From NCBI GenBank assembly GCA_047967505.1, contig CM106538.1: a stretch of 64,000 nt of DNA; one strand, 5' to 3'. The first letter of the stretch is position 1. The number at the start of each line of letters is the position of its first letter. The stretch comes from Dipteris shenzhenensis. Lineage: Eukaryota; Polypodiophyta; Polypodiopsida; Gleicheniales. Of this stretch, positions 22,574 through 34,464 are shown in pieces. Made by a program: the position numbers and the translations under genes. The notes under the pieces were generated by a model, which saw only the letters and a program-made list of their open reading frames with translations, searched no databases and had not been told where the DNA came from.

Positions 22574-24123
22574 CTACTCATCCGAATCCGAATCATCCTC
22601 ATCTTGTTGGCCTATTCCTTGGACCTCGTCAACTGTGTCTTCTCCCTCATCCTCGTCATGTGTGTTTGATCCTTGGCCCTGTTCATCACTCACCTCCGAT
22701 GATGGGACGCTTAAGCTTTGACCCTAAGAGTGAACCATATAAATCAAAAAGTAGATTGGAACTTAAATTAAAAAGTGAGATTATAAGTAGGAGTAAACTT
22801 ATACCGTGCGAGCAGCCACCTCAGCCCAATCGACCGTCGCTCCCATTGCCTCTTGCTTAATGAACCACGGCTTTGTTCCTATCCGAAATGTGCATCGCGT
22901 CTCTACATCTGTAGGAAGATGACCCATTGCAGCTTGCTGTGGATCCAATTTACGAGAGTTAGAGTTAGCTAAAGTGCATGTAATATGTAGTAAAACAAAT
23001 AGAATAATACATTAAATGAGAAGAAGTAGACTTACCACGGTTGCCTCAAATGCATACCATCTGCCTGCACCAAAGTGCGAAGTACCTACGACATCCAGCC
23101 ATCTCTTCGCAGCCCTCCTCTGACCCTCGAACAATTCAAGATGGTCCCTATTTTGCTTCTTGAAGTACTTCCAATCAGCTTTGTCTACCCAGCTGGGTTT
23201 AGCCAACCCTTTTGTGATGGAAGTACGCAAGGTTGATCTACGATGCTTCAAGACCAAACCCATGCGCTCTCGCATATAATCCTCATTAAACTCCACATTT
23301 GGCGGGTTAGGATATCTTTGTTTTAATCATCGATGACTGCCTGTTTCTTTTGGGCATCTTAATACTGCCAATCGATAGCAATGCCGCTCTTGAAGTGATG
23401 ACTCATCAACCTCCTCATGGTGGCCATCACTGCTTTGCCCTTTCTATCTTCTATTATCTCTCTGGCAGCTGTGATTTGATAGGAGAGGTCCCCTGATGAG
23501 TAAGGAGGATTGACGGTAGCAGAGTCAGAAGAAGTGGAAGTTGCACAAGCGCTTCTAGAGCAAGGAGTAGCAGTGGGAGTAGGAGAGGGAAAGGGACCTG
23601 ACTGATACTGTGTCTCCGGACCAAGTGGAGACCTGTAGGAGCGTGAGTGTGCTGACTTGTCTACATCTCCCGAGTCAGCACAACATGAGCCGCCCTTCCT
23701 ACTCTTCCTTCCCTTACGAGAGGCATGTGCAAGTGATGACCCTGCAGTCGAAGGGGCACGAGGGGACGACTGGGTAGTACGTCCCCCCGTCAGTGTAGGG
23801 GAGGGAATTGCTGAGGTCCTCTGAGATAGCAGAGAGAAGAATCTCACTGCCTCCTCATCGCTCATCTGCGCTACAAACTCGTCGGGACTCCCGACAAAGC
23901 CATGCACGGCTAGCAAAGGAGTTCCCTGAGGGGTAGTCGCAGTGCTACATGGAAGAGGCATCGGACCAGGGGTAGTCGTAGTGCTAGGTCCCAGAGGAGT
24001 CGGACCAGGGGTAGTCCTTGGGGTAGTCGCCTAAGAGAAATCAAAGTCCTCTGGAGCATAAAGATCATGAGCTCTTCTCCTGCGAGGTTGTCCGTACTCA
24101 TCAGATGAGTGACATGATCCCAT
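22574..24123 (-). pseudogene. TNPA-like second CACTA protein (Ptta/En/Spm type), minus strand
   Basis: A four-exon model reads well. Exon 1 starts at ATG 24123 (MGSCHSSDEYGQPRRRR) and covers a proline/serine-rich region to about 23300. It has a TAG at 24031-24033 and a phase change near 23340. Exon 2 is about 23310-23036, donor GTGGTAAGT. Exon 3 is 22936-22805, exactly 44 codons, acceptor CCACAG. Exon 4 is 22723-22574, ending in a strongly acidic tail (DEDDSDSDE). Exon 2 has basic, aromatic motifs (LRTSITKGLAKPSWVDKADW, FGAGRWYAFEA) resembling the plant transposase Ptta/En/Spm domain that accompanies TNP2. Such proteins bind subterminal repeats. It diverges from TNP2 and is not arranged in tandem with it. 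The family match is inferred by eye. Confidence 0.7.
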
Positions 24124-24361
24124 GTCTAACATAGACACAAACACAAAAACAAAAAACAAAAAAACAAACATAGGCATAGGCATAGGCAAAGAGAAAGAAG
24201 AGGGAAAGGAGAGAAGAGGGAAAGGAAAGAGGGAAAGAAGAGGATTTTAGAGGGAAAAGAGAAGGGGGAAAAGAGAAGGGGGAGGAGAAGAGGAAGAACA
24301 GGGAAATAGAGAATAAGAGTTAGAGAGAATAAGAGGATAAGAGAAGGGGGAAAGAGAGAAG

Positions 24362-26350
24362 CATAAGCATGAGCATAAGCTCATGCTCATGCATAAGCAT
24401 GAGCTTATGCGGAAATAGAGAATAAGAGTTAGAGGAAATAGAGAAGCATAAGCTCATGCTTATGCTCATGCATGAGCATGAGCTTATGCGGAAATAGAGA
24501 ATAAGAGTTAGAGGAAATAGAGAAGGGGGAAAAAGAGAAGCATAAGCATGAGCATAAGCTCATGCTCATGCATAAGCATAAGCTCATGCTTATGCTTATG
24601 CAGAAATAGAGAATAAGAGTTAGAGGAAATAGAGAAGGGGGAAAGAGAGAAGCATAAGCATGAGCATAAGCTCATGCTTATGCTTATGCATGAGCTTATG
24701 CGGAAATAGAGAATGAGAGAAGGGGGAAATAGAGAAGGGGGAAAGAGAGAAGCATAAGCATGAGCATAAGATGCATAAGCATAAGCTCATGCTTATGCTT
24801 ATGCAGAAATAGAGAATAAGAGTTAGAGCAAATAGAGAAGGGGGAAAGAGAGAAGCATAAGCATGAGCATAAGCTCATGCTTATGCTTATGCATGAGCTT
24901 ATGCGGAAATAGAGAATAAGAGTTAGAGGAATGAGAGAAGGGGGAAATAGAGAAGGGGGAAAGAGAGAAGCATAAGCATGAGCTTATGCTTATGCTTATG
25001 CTTATGCTTAAGCATAAGCATAAGCATCAGCTCATGCTTATGCTTATGCTTAAGCATAAGCATAGGCATAAGCTCATGCTTATGCTTATGCATGAGCTTA
25101 GAGAATGAGAGAAGGGGGAAATAGAGAAGGGGGAAAGAGAGAAGCATAAGCATGAGAATAAGCTCATGCTCATGCATGAGCTTATGCTTATGCTTATGCT
25201 TAAGCATGAGCTTATGCTTATGCATGACCTTATGCAGAAATAGAAAGAGGAAATAGAGAAGGGGGAAATAGAGAAGCATAAGCATGAGCTTATGCGGAAA
25301 TAGAGAATGAGAGAAGGGGGAAAGAGAGAAGCATAAGCATGAGCTTATGCTTATGCTTATGCTTATGCATGAGCATGAGCTTATGTGGAAATAGAGAATG
25401 AGAGAAGGGGGAAATAGAGAAGCATAAGCATGAGCATAAGCTCATGCTCATGCATGAGCATAAGCTCATGCTTATGCAGAAATAGAGAATGAGAGAAGGG
25501 GGAAAGAGAGAAGCATAAGCTCATGCTCATGCATGAGCATAAGCATGAGCTTATGCATGAGCTTATGCGGAAATAGAAGAGGGAAATAGAGAAGGGGGAA
25601 ATAAAGAAGGGGGAAAGAGAGAAGCTTAAGCATGAGCATAAGCATGAGCTTATGCTTATGCTTATGCTTAAGTGTAAGCATAAGCATAAGCTCATGCTTA
25701 TGCTTATGCATGAGCTTATGCGGAAATAGAGAATGAGAGAAGGGGGAAAGAGAGAAGCATAAGCATGAGCATAAGCTCATGCTCATGCACGAGCATAAGC
25801 TCATGCTTATGCTTATGCATGAGCTTATGCGGAAATAGAAAGGGGAAATAGAGAAGGGGGAAAGAGGAAAGCATAAGCATGAGCATAAGCTCATGCTCAT
25901 GCATGAGCATAAGCATGAGCTTACGCTTATGCTTATGGTTAAGCATAAGCATAAGCATAAGCGCATGCTTATGCTTATGCATGAGCTTATGCGGAAATAG
26001 AGAATGAGAGAAGGGGGAAAGAGAGAAGCATAAGCATGAGCATAAGCTCATGCTCATGCATGAGCATAAGCATGAGCTTATGGTTATGCTTATGCTTAAG
26101 CATAAGCATAAGCATAAGCTCATGCAGATGCTTATGCATGAGCTTATGCGGAAATAGAGAATGAGAGAAGGGGGAAAGAGAGAAGCATAAGCATGAGCAT
26201 AAATGCATGAGCATAAGCTCATGCTTATGCTTATGCATGAGCTTATGCCGAAATAGAAAGGGGAAATAGAGAAGGGGAAAATAGAGAAGGGGGAAAGAGA
26301 GAAGCATAAGCATGAGCATAAGCATGAGCTTATGCTCATGCTTATGCTTA
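24362..26350. repeat. Hairpin-rich hexamer minisatellite inside the CACTA element
   Basis: About 2 kb consists of two alternating blocks. One is a run of GCATAA/GCATGA hexamers passing into its reverse complement TTATGC/TCATGC, so each block is a self-complementary arm pair. The other is a purine block of the type GGAAATAGAGAATGAGAGAA then GGGGGAAAGAGAGAAG. The composite unit repeats more than a dozen times with variable hexamer number. Long minus-strand open frames here are only translations of the repeat. The purine-rich style begins earlier, near 24180. The right edge abuts the first recognisable TNP2 codons at 26347. Confidence 0.95.
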
Positions 26351-29300
26351 TGCATGTATGGGTGGTCGGATACAAGTGTCTCGGCCTTAATGAGGTTAGC
26401 TCTTGCATTAATTTGACTCATTATTTGGATATTGTTTGTTTTGAGAATCATCATTTGGATAGTGTCTTTGTCATAGGTTGCTCCAGAAGATGTTGCCTAC
26501 ATCAAATACCATGCCCGCATCAAGAGATGAAGCGAAAAAGATGCTAACAACGGTGGGTATGGATTATGATACCATCCATGCTTGCCGTAATGATTGTATT
26601 CTCTTTCATCGTGAGCATGGAGATTTGGCTAGTTGTCCAAAGTGTGGGGAACAATGATATAGAGATGACTTGTAGGGTGAGCGGATACCGGTAAAGGTCT
26701 TGAGACATTTTCCCATCATTGCAAGAATACAACACATGTTCCGATGCAAATCCATAGCGGAATTGATGACATGGCATGCATCTCATCGGTCCACTGATGA
26801 CACATTGTTGAGGATTCCTGCAGATTGTGCAGCTTGGAAGCACATAGATAATCAGTGGCTAGACTTTGCGAGGGAGCCACGCAACTTACATCTTGGGCTA
26901 GCCATGGACCGCGTGAATCCTTTTGGGTTACGCTCGACATCTTGGTCGACATGGCCCATAGTCATGGTGAATTACAATATCCCACCATGGCTAACAATAA
27001 AAAAGGGACACCTCATGCTTGCACTACTTGTGCCAGGAAAGTACAAGGCAAAAAACATGGACGTGTACATGGTACCTTTGATAGAGGAGTTACAGATATT
27101 ATGGAGAGGAGTGCAGGTCTTTGATATTTCCAAAGCTCCTAGACATACCAATGATATTTTGGTCAGAGGTATCTTGATGTGGACCATGCATGACTACCTA
27201 GGATATGGAGAGTGCACAGGTACGTGGTTGTATCTTTACATGTACAATGAGGGATTATGCTTTTTTGACTCTCTTTTGCACGCATGTCTTATACTAACAC
27301 ATTCATGCACGCATGTAGGACTTGTTACAAGTGGGTATCATGCTTGTCCTATTTGTGGACCAGCTCTGAAATCGCTTGCATGCTACTCCAAACATATGAG
27401 AAAAAATGTTTATGAAGGTCATGCTCCATACCTTCCGCTCGACCATCTCGCACGTGGAGGTCAGCTTGATCCACCACCATCATATTTGAAGGCAAGTGAC
27501 TGGATTCAAGCTTGGAGGGTGAATGGAGAGGAACCTCCTCCTAGTATGAAGAGGCTTTTGATCTTTCACGAGCTTCCTTATTGGGGTCAATTACAAATCA
27601 ATCATCTCTTGGATCCCATGCATATCTTCAAGAATGTGGGGGCTACTATTTGGGCACACTTGGTTGGTTCCAAGGACTCGAGAGGAGTGTGAGAAGACTT
27701 GCGTGCTATGAATAGGATGTCTCATTTGTGGCCCCAAGTGCAGGCTTCGAGAAAAGCTGCCCTCCCAAAAGCAACGTGGATCCTCTCTACGAGGGAGGAG
27801 GCAGCGGTCAAGGCAGACATTGCCTCTTTTCAAACACCGATAGGGTACATGCGTTGCTTGAAAGGAGCATTTTCAAAGGACAATAAGCTTAGTGGGCTCA
27901 AGTCCCATGATTGGCACGAGGTCTTACAGGTATTCTAAGTAGAATTAGTGTACTAATAATCGTGATGCGTTAGCATAATTATTATTATGTTATATTGTTG
28001 ACATGACTTCATTGTTGCTTTGATAGTTCATCCTCCCAATTACAATAAAAGGGTGCTTACAAGAAGATGTTAGAAATGCTATATTCAAGATCTGTGGTAT
28101 TGTGAGGTATGCTTACTATCGAATTGTATTATGTATTTTCTTCATGGACATGTGAAATAGGTGGATATCTCAAATATCTTACATATGCATGGACATGTGA
28201 AATAGGTGGATATCTCAAAAAGAGATCTCTATATCGAGCATCGAGAAGGCTAGGGTGGAATCCATCGAAGCCGTATGCTTGCTTGAGAAGCACTTTCCCT
28301 CGAGCATTATGACAGCTCAAGTCCACTTGCTTGTGCACATAGTTGATGAGGTGGCTATAGCAGGTACCGTTCATAGTCGATGGATGTTTTTTCTCGAGCG
28401 GTTTATGAAAACTTTAAAGTTATTTGTAAGACAAAGAGCAAGACCGGAAGCAAGCATGGCATAGGGATGGCTTGTGCAAGAGTCATTAGTATATATCATA
28501 GAGTTTCTTGCATCCACGGATCCCGATATGCCGCAAGCTTGGCACAACAAGGATGATGATCGCATCGTTGGCGAGGTTCCCCAAGGAAAAGGGATTGAAA
28601 GAAAGATGAGCGAAGAGCAAATGGAGAAATTCAATAAGTTTTGTATCCTCAATAGCCTTGAGATACAGAAGTGGATTGAGAGATATGAAGTGGCCAAAGC
28701 AGAAAGAATAAATGCAAGGACGAGATTCAGAGTAATGTACAGGCAATCACAACCATATCCACAGGATCTGGCTCTTCTCCCTACTCACATGTCACTTGAT
28801 TGGCTACAACTGGCTCTACGTAAAGCCGAACGTGATGGAGAGACAATAAACGAGCGCGAGCGAGAGTTATCATCTGGATGTATGGTGTATGTAAGTTTCT
28901 TACCTCTTGACGTAATTAAGTAATTATTTGTGGCAATATATGCTATAAAATAGATGCATCTTCATTGTTTTAATGATGCTCTTTTACAGTACAAAAAGTA
29001 CAGTGCATTATGGTCATATGGACGACATTTTTGTGTGGAACGCATTGATTCAAAGAGAGTCACATATGATTGTGGAGTCATGGCTAACTTCACACAAGAT
29101 AGCTGAGCAAGTGCTTCAAATACCAATCTTCTCTCCTCACAGTTGGATTATTGTGGAACCATACGCGACATCTATGAAATTGATTTCAGACGATTTACTA
29201 TTTTCATTCTTGATGTAAAATGGTTTAGAACTACTTACAATGGTCCCCATGCGACAGTGAGAAAAGATAGTAGCGGTCTCTTTGCAATAGACTCCACCAA

Positions 29301-29889
29301 ACATTGGACCGATGAAAGTGATACTTTTGTTCTTCCCGAGCACTGTGAGCAGGTGCATACTAATGATTTAATTAGTCGAAGCTTTCATTTTTAAAGTCCA
29401 TTGATACATGTACTTGAGCATAATTTCATATATATAATTGACGACATTTGGCACCCATCTTCAATAAAGGTGGTTTTTCATCCGAATCGTTCTGATCCAA
29501 GATGGTGGTACGTGATCCAAGTTGCACCACGAAGTAAGCAAATTTTTGAAGATCGAGATGTGGATATGGAGATGCCACTACCAATGCCGGATCCAATTGA
29601 TGAATCTAACGAAGAAGATGTAGATCACCATATGAGCCAAGAGGAAGATGCGCATAATGACATCGCACGGGAGGAGGATGGAGATCACGATATTGAGGAA
29701 GAAGACAACAATCATCAAGAATCACCATACTTTATTGAAGAAGATGATCAAATACTTTTAGGTGAACGTACGATGCTAGAGTACGATGATGATTTAGGAG
29801 ATCAACTCGGTATAGAGTTGGAGATAGACTTGTTTGGTGCCTTAGACTTGGCTCAAGATGAAACAGTTGATGTAAATGCTCTTATTTGA
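26347..29889 (+). pseudogene. CACTA TNP2-type transposase, 5' end lost, several nonsense codons
   Basis: The reading begins abruptly at YGWSDTSVSALMR beside the minisatellite, matching an internal position of the related gene at 15297-19546. Exons: to about 26393; about 26480-27219 (CPKCGEQ, LRHFPIIARIQHMF, LAMDRVNPFG, WTMHDYLGYGEC); 27319-27929 (SGYHACPICGP, INHLLDPMHIFKNV, LKSHDWHEVLQ); 28027-28106; about 28248-28890 (DUF4218-like, HLLVHIVDEVAIAG); 28990-29352 (DUF4216-like, FTIFILDVKWF); and about 29470-29889 with WWYVIQV and an acidic tail. Splice sites are mostly GT/AG. Stops include TGA 26655, TAG 26673, TGA 27690, TAG near 28462 and TGA near 29103. A local duplication (ACATGTGAAATAGGTGGATA, 28149 and 28193) disturbs one intron. 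Confidence 0.9.
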
Positions 29890-30059
29890 TTTTTCTCATC
29901 TCAAACTTGGACATGAATATATGAGCTTCAAAGGCTTGATGTACATGCTCTCATTTTTTTATTCTCTATGAGCTCAAACATGTATGAAATTTTAAAAAAA
30001 TTTGTCATTGGAAAAAACTAACTTTTAAGGCCTATATTTAAAAAAAAACCTCTCTGGAA

Positions 30060-30276
30060 AAACATCGCTATAAAATTGTATATCAGTGTCGCTATATAGC
30101 AACACTTAAAAGTCGCTATATAGCGACCTTTATAATAGTCGCTATATAGCGACTTTTAGCAAGAGTCGCTATATAGCGACGATTTAGGAAACCCGCTTTT
30201 CATACCGACGATTAACGCTAAGCGGGCGCTAAACATCGGTACGTAAACATCGCAATAGGATCCCTGTGTAGTAGTG
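30060..30276. repeat. Right subterminal repeats and terminus of the CACTA element
   Basis: GTCGCTATATAGCRAC occurs at 30088-30103, 30112-30127, 30138-30153 and 30165-30180, three of them the perfect palindrome. The terminus ends GTGTAGTAGTG at 30276 and is followed by the TGG duplication. Confidence 0.93.
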
Positions 30277-31372
30277 TGGCAGAGCAAATCATCACCATAA
30301 CAAACCCACACATGTAAAGAAAATCGAGATCACAGTGCTTCACAATGATGCATGCACTCGAATCCAAAAACACAAAATGCTCCCATAACTATGACCTTCA
30401 GAATCAATCATTTCTGTATCAAAATCATCATAGCAAGAATCGCACAAAGCATACATGACCATGACAACCTTGCAACTAAACAATCGACGACTAGCTCTAC
30501 TTATAATCACACAACAACAATGCTTACCTAGATCGTGTTAGAGTAGATAGTGATCTGCCTGACAGGATCATCCCCCATGCTTCTCTGTTTGATTCTTTGA
30601 AGAGGTGCAAGCAAAGAACAGTTGGCCTCTTCAATAATCGATACAGCCCTACATGCTACAGAACAACAAAACAAAATGGGCCTCCATCCCTACAAAAGTC
30701 CTTCATTTGAGATCTCTAGCTAGCTATACTCCCCATCGCCACGCCTGCGCACAGCAGCAAGCTGTCCTCCCCCATCACCATGCCCGTGCATAGCCATCAG
30801 GCCCTCCCGAGCAAGCCTCTCGTAATACACCATAGAGGTGCAGCAAAGATAGCCGCGATGCCCCGATCGCAGCCCCGATCGCAGGGGAGACACTCCAAGA
30901 GTAAGCAGAGCATTCAAAACTTGCAAAAGAGGACAAAACCTCTACCCTAATCCCACGGAATGAAGGTCAAATAACCCTTAACCACGAACTTAAACCAAGT
31001 CAACTTGACTCCACGCAAGCGAAAAATCCAAAAGGGCACAACTAACAACATTCACCCCTATGGACCTTTGGGGGGCGAAAAATTGCCATTGATTTGAGAA
31101 TGAGCTCATAACTTAATAGGATTGCCAAGAGTTTCACACTAGTATATTATACAAAGCCCATGTTCCATAGTGATGCAGTTTTACACTAGTATATTATACA
31201 AAGCCCATGTTCCATAGTGGCTCATCAAGCTTGAATTTCACTTGATGGCACAATGCTGTCTGCCTAAACATTGGCATAAGAAAGGGTCCACTGAACCTTG
31301 CCTATGTAACTCAGGCAGGCGAAGCTGTCGAGGAGGGGCTATGGCTGAGAGCTCATAACCCAACAGGAGCCA
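30277..31372. other. Noncoding spacer with a 37-bp direct repeat
   Basis: No recognisable coding sequence lies between the CACTA element and the GDSL gene's stop codon. The 37-bp ACACTAGTATATTATACAAA... segment occurs at 31136-31172 and 31183-31219, 47 bp apart. This is the 3' flank of the minus-strand GDSL gene, so part of it is probably 3' UTR and polyadenylation region. Confidence 0.6.
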
Positions 31373-32445
31373 TCAGAATAACTCGGTCACGTTTCCACCA
31401 AAAACCTCTTTTGCCACAATCTCATACACACGTTGCGTTGGATGAACGGCGTCGAAGAAGAAGTACTCGCTTCTGTTAGTGCACGCTGGTGAAAGATAAA
31501 CGCACGTCGGCCCAGCAGACAAGTATCCGTCGCCGCAGCAGCCTCGGGTGGTCTCCGTGATTCCTATTCCATCGCCCAAACAACAGTTTTGTCTTCAAAA
31601 ATCTAAACTCAAGTCACCATCCCGCTTCAATCTCTCTCATATTACTTTGCTCCAACGATTTTGAGGACCAAATCGACACTTCTACGTAGCAAATTTCATT
31701 GGTTTGTGTCAAGCGTCTTTTTCACGTTAAGCTACACAAATGACTCATATAATAGGATCAATGAACATACCGTAGTATTCAGCTCGTTGAAGTATCTGAA
31801 GCGCGGTATCGTAAGTGTCAATGTAGTTCAATTTGAAACCTTTTAAGCTGGAACCAAGAGTGGACAGTAAGGCTTGAAGCCCTTCATTGAACGCTTGCGC
31901 CTCTGAATTGAATTCCTCAGCACACCCTTTGCTACCATTGAAAAGGCTCATTAGGATAGGTATACACCCCATAGGGGGTATCCCTATAATTGCTACGTTT
32001 CTTCCGCCTTCAATGTACACTTGCTGAATTCAATCCGCAGAACATATTTGTTAGAAGAAGCGAATCTCTGAAAGAACTTACGGCTTTCCTGCGATTTTGG
32101 CAAGCTGGCGTAAATTATTACCTCCAGATTTTCCTGATAGCTTTGCAATAGCAGAGTTCGAAATTCACTGATGTTGTACTGTGCTTGCATGGCGGGATCG
32201 AAGTAATAGCTGATAACGTAGTCGTTAGTTCCTGAGCTTATTACATGGAAGGCATTTGATAGATGGGTGGCAGCTCCTGTTGCGCCTAGCATTTGTTCCA
32301 GTCGATGTCGGTAGTTTCCGTACCAAATCATCTGCTTCGATAGGGGGGCTACTATCTGCACAAAACTTTCGTTCAAATTATACCTGAAAAAACTGTTGTT
32401 GTCGTCCTTGCAGATGTGTGTGTGTGTGTGTGTGTGTGTGTACAC

Positions 32446-32492
<47 letters not shown>

Positions 32493-33100
32493 GAAAGCTC
32501 ACATAACAACCCCTTAATAGTTTGCAAAACTCTGAGCACTTTGGATTCTTAATACTCATAATGCTAAAACCACAGACCTGGGCTTGGAGGCTGAAATTAA
32601 GCAATCCCGATCCTCCTGATGCCAGGTTGACGCCAGTTAGAAGTGCCAGGCCGCTAGCATTTGGATTCAAGTACGGTAAGGGAGAGTCAAAGCCCAGTGT
32701 TTCGGCTGAATTCGCAAGAATCAACGTAAGTGGTAAAAAACCAACAGCAATGTTTAACGGATATTAACTTAATGTTAGACACAATCACCTTGTAATTTGG
32801 GAAACCATACACAATGTTGAGGACAGACAAATTATTACCAAGCATATCCGGAATTATGAACCCATTGGACCAGCGCCCCGTTGCACGATGCTGAGGTAAA
32901 TCTATTCCGTAAGGATAGTGATCGCCCCTGGCGACAGTACTCAAGTAGTTGTTGTTGCCCGTATCTAAGATTGAGTCGCCAAAGAAAATGAGTGCAGAGA
33001 TATTAAGAGGGAGCTCGAAGCTGCCCCTGCAGGAAATAACGGCCGAGCTCATCAGGACGATGAATTGAAGCGCTTCAAGTCTACCAGACATATTGAACAT
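31373..33100 (-). CDS. GDSL esterase/lipase, five exons, apparently intact
   Basis: This is a secreted SGNH/GDSL hydrolase that cleaves ester or lipid substrates; the exact substrate is unknown. Exons on the minus strand are 33100-32839, 32705-32578, 32355-32122, 32023-31771 and 31563-31373, with all GT/AG sites and phases consistent. They give 355 residues, the usual family length. Residues 7-26 look like a signal peptide. The blocks are in place: FGDSILDTGNN with catalytic Ser43, GVNLASGGSG (112-121) for the oxyanion Gly, GTNDY (172-176) with Asn174, and DAVHPT with Asp330 and His333. GIPPMGC and TTRGCCGDG are further family hallmarks. I chose the ATG at 33100; a second ATG at 33091 is possible. 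TATA-like TTATATAA lies about 200 bp upstream. No disabling change is visible. Confidence 0.93.
32415..32489. repeat. Compound (TG)n-(AG)n microsatellite in GDSL intron 2
   Basis: A TG run (32415-32440), a TACACG break, a second TG run (32447-32460) and an AG run (32461-32489) sit inside the second intron (32577-32356). On the transcribed strand this is a CT/CA-rich tract about 60 bp upstream of the acceptor. Confidence 0.97.
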
Positions 33101-34394
33101 AGTTGTCGGCGATAAAACGTTTGCCAATACTAATCCGGAATCAATACTGATCAGTTCAAATCAGGAGTTAACACTGATCAGTGATCATCTTCTGCTAGCT
33201 GTCAATCCTGCTCATCTTATGCTAAAGCCCAAAGATACGCGTCACAAATTGATCGTCGTTTGCGCTTCTATTATGCCCGAATCATCATCCTCCTACATAT
33301 TATATAACTTTCGTTGTATCGCCAAATCGGGCGTGAATATTGATCATCTTCATTCTTGGTTTCATTCTTCCTTGATAGCGTCGTGAATGCCTTTCACGTC
33401 TTCTATGTCCGGATGCCTTTCGTACTCCATCTACCTAAATCCTGTAGCTTAGTGATGGGCTACCCTGATCCCTTTCACGCGTCATGTAGAATACGACAAT
33501 AAGCTGAACGTGTGGGAGCGATTGGGGCTGATTGCACTAGGCTGTTGAGACTCGGCCCTTGGAAATGGTGTAATGGGCTGATGAACCACATGGCATTGTA
33601 GAGTAAACAATATGATAGGCCACAAGGTACACTCACACATTGTAGAGTAATGGTGGCTACACACTACTCATGTGCTTGAGGGATGGCAAGGTCTAGGCTG
33701 GAGCTTATTGGTTGAACTCTTGTCTTTTTCCCAAGTGAACCATGGTTCAAGACCTATACCCAAGGTTTTGTCCACATCTTTTTTGAGCATCCAATCATTT
33801 TTTATAGCATGGCATCCACTTCGTCCCGCGACCCTGTCTCAAGCCACTTACATACCCAATGTATAAACACCCTAAATGATATGGGCCACAGTATGCCACA
33901 AGCCATGTGGCATTGTACAAGCTTAGCACAATGAGCCACAAGCCACATGGCACCACACTCACACAAAGCACGCCATGGCTCACTTTGGGAAACCTAGGGC
34001 CTAGGGCACATGGCATGACATCACTATGGCTTTGTAAGGTACAGCGCTCAAATGGGTGTCATCCTATTATCACTACTACAATTGACGTCAGTTTCACCAT
34101 AAAATGACTTTTTTTTCACAAAAAATTGCCGTTATTTTGGACATAAATGACTTTTTTTTTCACATTTTGAATTAGTGATGAAATACACATCTTGAAAAGT
34201 GTCAATAAGAATTATTAAATATAGTATCAAGATAAACATTAAACATCACTATTTGTGGATTGACTTAAGATTTCAAAGCTTATAGACACTTTTATGAACA
34301 TATTTATTGATGTTGTTATACTTAGTATTTTGATGCTTAGTTTTAGGGGAAACATTTTAGGGTGATTAGGTTCTGGCCAAGTCCTTGTTCACCC

Positions 34395-34397
<3 letters not shown>
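33101..34397. other. GDSL upstream region and noncoding spacer
   Basis: The first 300 bp are the likely promoter of the minus-strand GDSL gene. TATATTATATAAC at 33296-33308 gives a TATA-like box, and ACTGATCAGT palindromes occur near 33147 and 33173. From 33500 to 34110, GCCACAAG/ATGGCAT words recur in low-order repetition. I see no gene. Confidence 0.5.
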
Positions 34398-34443
<46 letters not shown>

Positions 34444-34464
34444 TGTGTGCATGTGTGTGTGTGT
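34398..34464. repeat. (GT)n/(GCGT)n microsatellite
   Basis: GT repeats pass into GCGT repeats and back to GT. A shorter, decayed GT stretch occupies the same position before the related repeat copy at 45543. Confidence 0.95.

Larger units (their letters stand above)
22082..30276 (+). mobile_element. Complete CACTA (En/Spm) transposon with TGG target duplication
   Basis: The element starts CACTAC at 22082 and ends GTAGTG at 30276. It is flanked by the same 3 bp, TGG (22079-22081 and 30277-30279), the diagnostic target-site duplication of CACTA transposons. Both ends carry the 16-bp palindrome GTCGCTATATAGCGAC and variants as subterminal repeats. Inside are a minus-strand TNPA-like gene (22574-24123), a hexamer-based minisatellite (24362-26350) and a plus-strand TNP2 transposase gene (26347-29889). 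Both genes have nonsense codons, so this 8.2-kb copy is probably not autonomous, though its ends look transposition-competent. Confidence 0.93.

Noticed and set aside
24696-26454. Long minus-strand open frames rich in HKHKHELMLML-type repeats
   Set aside because: They are translations of the GCATAA/GCATGA hexamer array; several phases are open at once and they carry no domain.
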